In this document: positions 57,771-58,592 of the stretch, in pieces
Layout of the letters: every line of letters begins with the position of its first letter
Position numbering within the stretch: the first letter of the stretch is position 1
Source: an uncultured Gemmiger sp.
Lineage (GTDB): Bacteria > Bacillota > Clostridia > Oscillospirales > Ruminococcaceae
Assembly: GCA_947631565.1 (NCBI GenBank)
Contig: CANRLV010000007.1
Span: 1 to 58,592 of the forward strand
DNA: 58,592 nucleotides
Direction: 5' to 3'
Notes under the pieces: model-generated
The model's input: only the letters and a program-made list of their open reading frames with translations
Databases searched by the model: none
What the model was told of the DNA's origin: nothing
Translations under genes and position numbers: made by a program

Positions 57771-58592
57771 TCAGCGCCCGGCCTTTTTGAGCGCCCGCGG
57801 CAGGGCGATAAAGTACAGCAGCGCGCCGACCCCGATGACCAGCAGGATGGACAGGATGCCGTAGGGGCCGGAGGCGGCGTTGATGGCCGCGATCTGCTCC
57901 GGCGTGGCGGTGGTCTCGGTCAGGCCCTGCGCGGCCAGCATACGGTGGGCCGCCATGGCGCTGACCACGCCGACCAGCGCCGGGCCGATGATGGAGCTGA
58001 ACTTGCCGAAGATGTCAAAAAAGCCGAAAAACTCGCCGCTGCGCTGTTTGTCCGGGATGAGCTTGCCGTACATACTGCGCGACAGCGCCTGGATGCCGCC
58101 CTGGCTGGTGGCGCACAGCACGGCCAGCAGCCAGAACTGCCACAGGCTATGCATGAAGTAGGCGAACACGCAGATGAACATATACACGCAGATACCGGCC
58201 CCGACCATGGTGCGGGCGCCGAATCTATCGGCGAGGCGGATGTACAGCAGGCAGAACGGCAGGCCCAGCACCTGCACGAGCAGCAGCGCCAGCAGCATAC
58301 CGGTGGAATCCAGCCCCAGGTTGGTGCCGTAGGTGGTGGCCATGCTGATGACGGTGTGTACGCCGTCGATGTAGAAGAAATAGGCAAGGATGTAAAACAG
58401 CATCGGCTTGTCAGCGATGATCTCCCGGATGGTGTGCCCCACCTCGCGGATGGAGGCGCCGACCACACCCTTTGCGTAGGGCTTGCCGCCTTTCTGCTCA
58501 CAGTTTTTGAGCAGCGGCACGCTGAACACCGCCCACCACACGGCGGTGAGGGCGAAGATGACGGTCAGGCAGGTGAGCGTGGGCACGCCGAC
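57771..58592 (-). CDS. MFS transporter, UMF1 family (C-terminal part, partial)
   Basis: At least 273 codons open to the window edge; the N-terminal part lies beyond. Seven or so helices are visible, with the family blocks YILAYFFYIDGVHTVISMA, LLLVQVLGLPFCLLYIRLADRFG and GGIQALSRSMYGKLIPDKQ followed by EFFGFFDIFGKFSSIIGP. UMF1 proteins are related to the yeast vacuole effluxer Atg22 and may export amino acids; the substrate here is unknown. A phospholipase C-like gene follows 39 bases later on the same strand. Confidence 0.92.
   Translation of the reverse strand, partial: VGVPTLTCLTVIFALTAVWWAVFSVPLLKNCEQKGGKPYAKGVVGASIREVGHTIREIIADKPMLFYILAYFFYIDGVHTVISMATTYGTNLGLDSTGMLLALLLVQVLGLPFCLLYIRLADRFGARTMVGAGICVYMFICVFAYFMHSLWQFWLLAVLCATSQGGIQALSRSMYGKLIPDKQRSGEFFGFFDIFGKFSSIIGPALVGVVSAMAAHRMLAAQGLTETTATPEQIAAINAASGPYGILSILLVIGVGALLYFIALPRALKKAGR

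Overview
The window reads as a chromosomal segment of a GC-rich, low-motility-type Firmicute, most likely a gut Oscillospiraceae/Ruminococcaceae of the Faecalibacterium-Subdoligranulum-Gemmiger kind. This is inference from gene content: pyruvate phosphate dikinase, Bce-type antibiotic-sensing modules, BlaI/BlaR1, LytTR/GHKL signalling, plant-sugar and galactoside enzymes, strong AGGAGG ribosome binding sites, extended -10 promoters and very GC-rich codon use. No rRNA, tRNA, CRISPR or transposase was seen. Gene boundaries below are corrected for ribosome binding sites; several starts are GTG or TTG.

Layout. 1-3.1 kb: the end of ppdK, a hexapeptide acetyltransferase, a thioredoxin/thioredoxin reductase pair and a flavodoxin. 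3.2-6.5 kb: a GH35 beta-galactosidase and an iron-sulfur aldo/keto reductase behind an operator-bearing promoter. 6.57-9.83 kb: an AT-rich restriction-modification island (one putative nuclease with two QxK nuclease-like motifs, two Dam-type methylases, and the C-terminal stump of an XRE controller) inserted just behind a rumA-like rRNA methylase gene. 9.8-14.7 kb: rumA-like gene, AraC regulator, galK and an oxidoreductase. 14.7-22.3 kb: a UvrA2-like ABC protein and a Bce-type regulator/kinase/ABC transporter operon ending in two tiny membrane/lipoprotein genes. 22.4-30.1 kb: an Agr-like LytTR/GHKL pair, aldose epimerase plus Gfo/Idh oxidoreductase, uxaC, and a GH32-like fructan hydrolase lipoprotein.

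30.2-34.9 kb is the most unusual region: an AT-richer operon resembling dltA-dltB-dltC without dltD (adenylation enzyme, MBOAT, acyl carrier protein) plus a GNAT and a hexapeptide acyltransferase. The GNAT gene is broken by one extra G in a run of ten G, and the MBOAT gene carries an in-frame run of eight G near its start. This is the signature of a phase-variable surface or metabolite acylation system. 35-41.8 kb holds ybaK, DUF5662, a polytopic membrane protein, a beta-CASP nuclease and a membrane-anchored GH25 lysozyme fused to a 5'-nucleotidase-like domain that has lost its metal ligands.

42-44.4 kb: a BlaI/BlaR1 pair whose sensor domain carries Asp-box (sialidase-type) motifs instead of a penicillin-binding domain, behind a 38-bp operator. 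44.4-50 kb: DUF4173/XRE/DUF2975 membrane operon, an FMN reductase, a PAP2 phosphatase and an O-antigen-ligase-like protein. 50-58.6 kb: DUF4830 protein with a leader hairpin that hides its ribosome binding site, GDPD, an OmpR/HAMP-kinase pair with a coiled-coil membrane partner, a C39-like protease, and an MFS - phospholipase C-like - cyclophilin operon cut by the window end.
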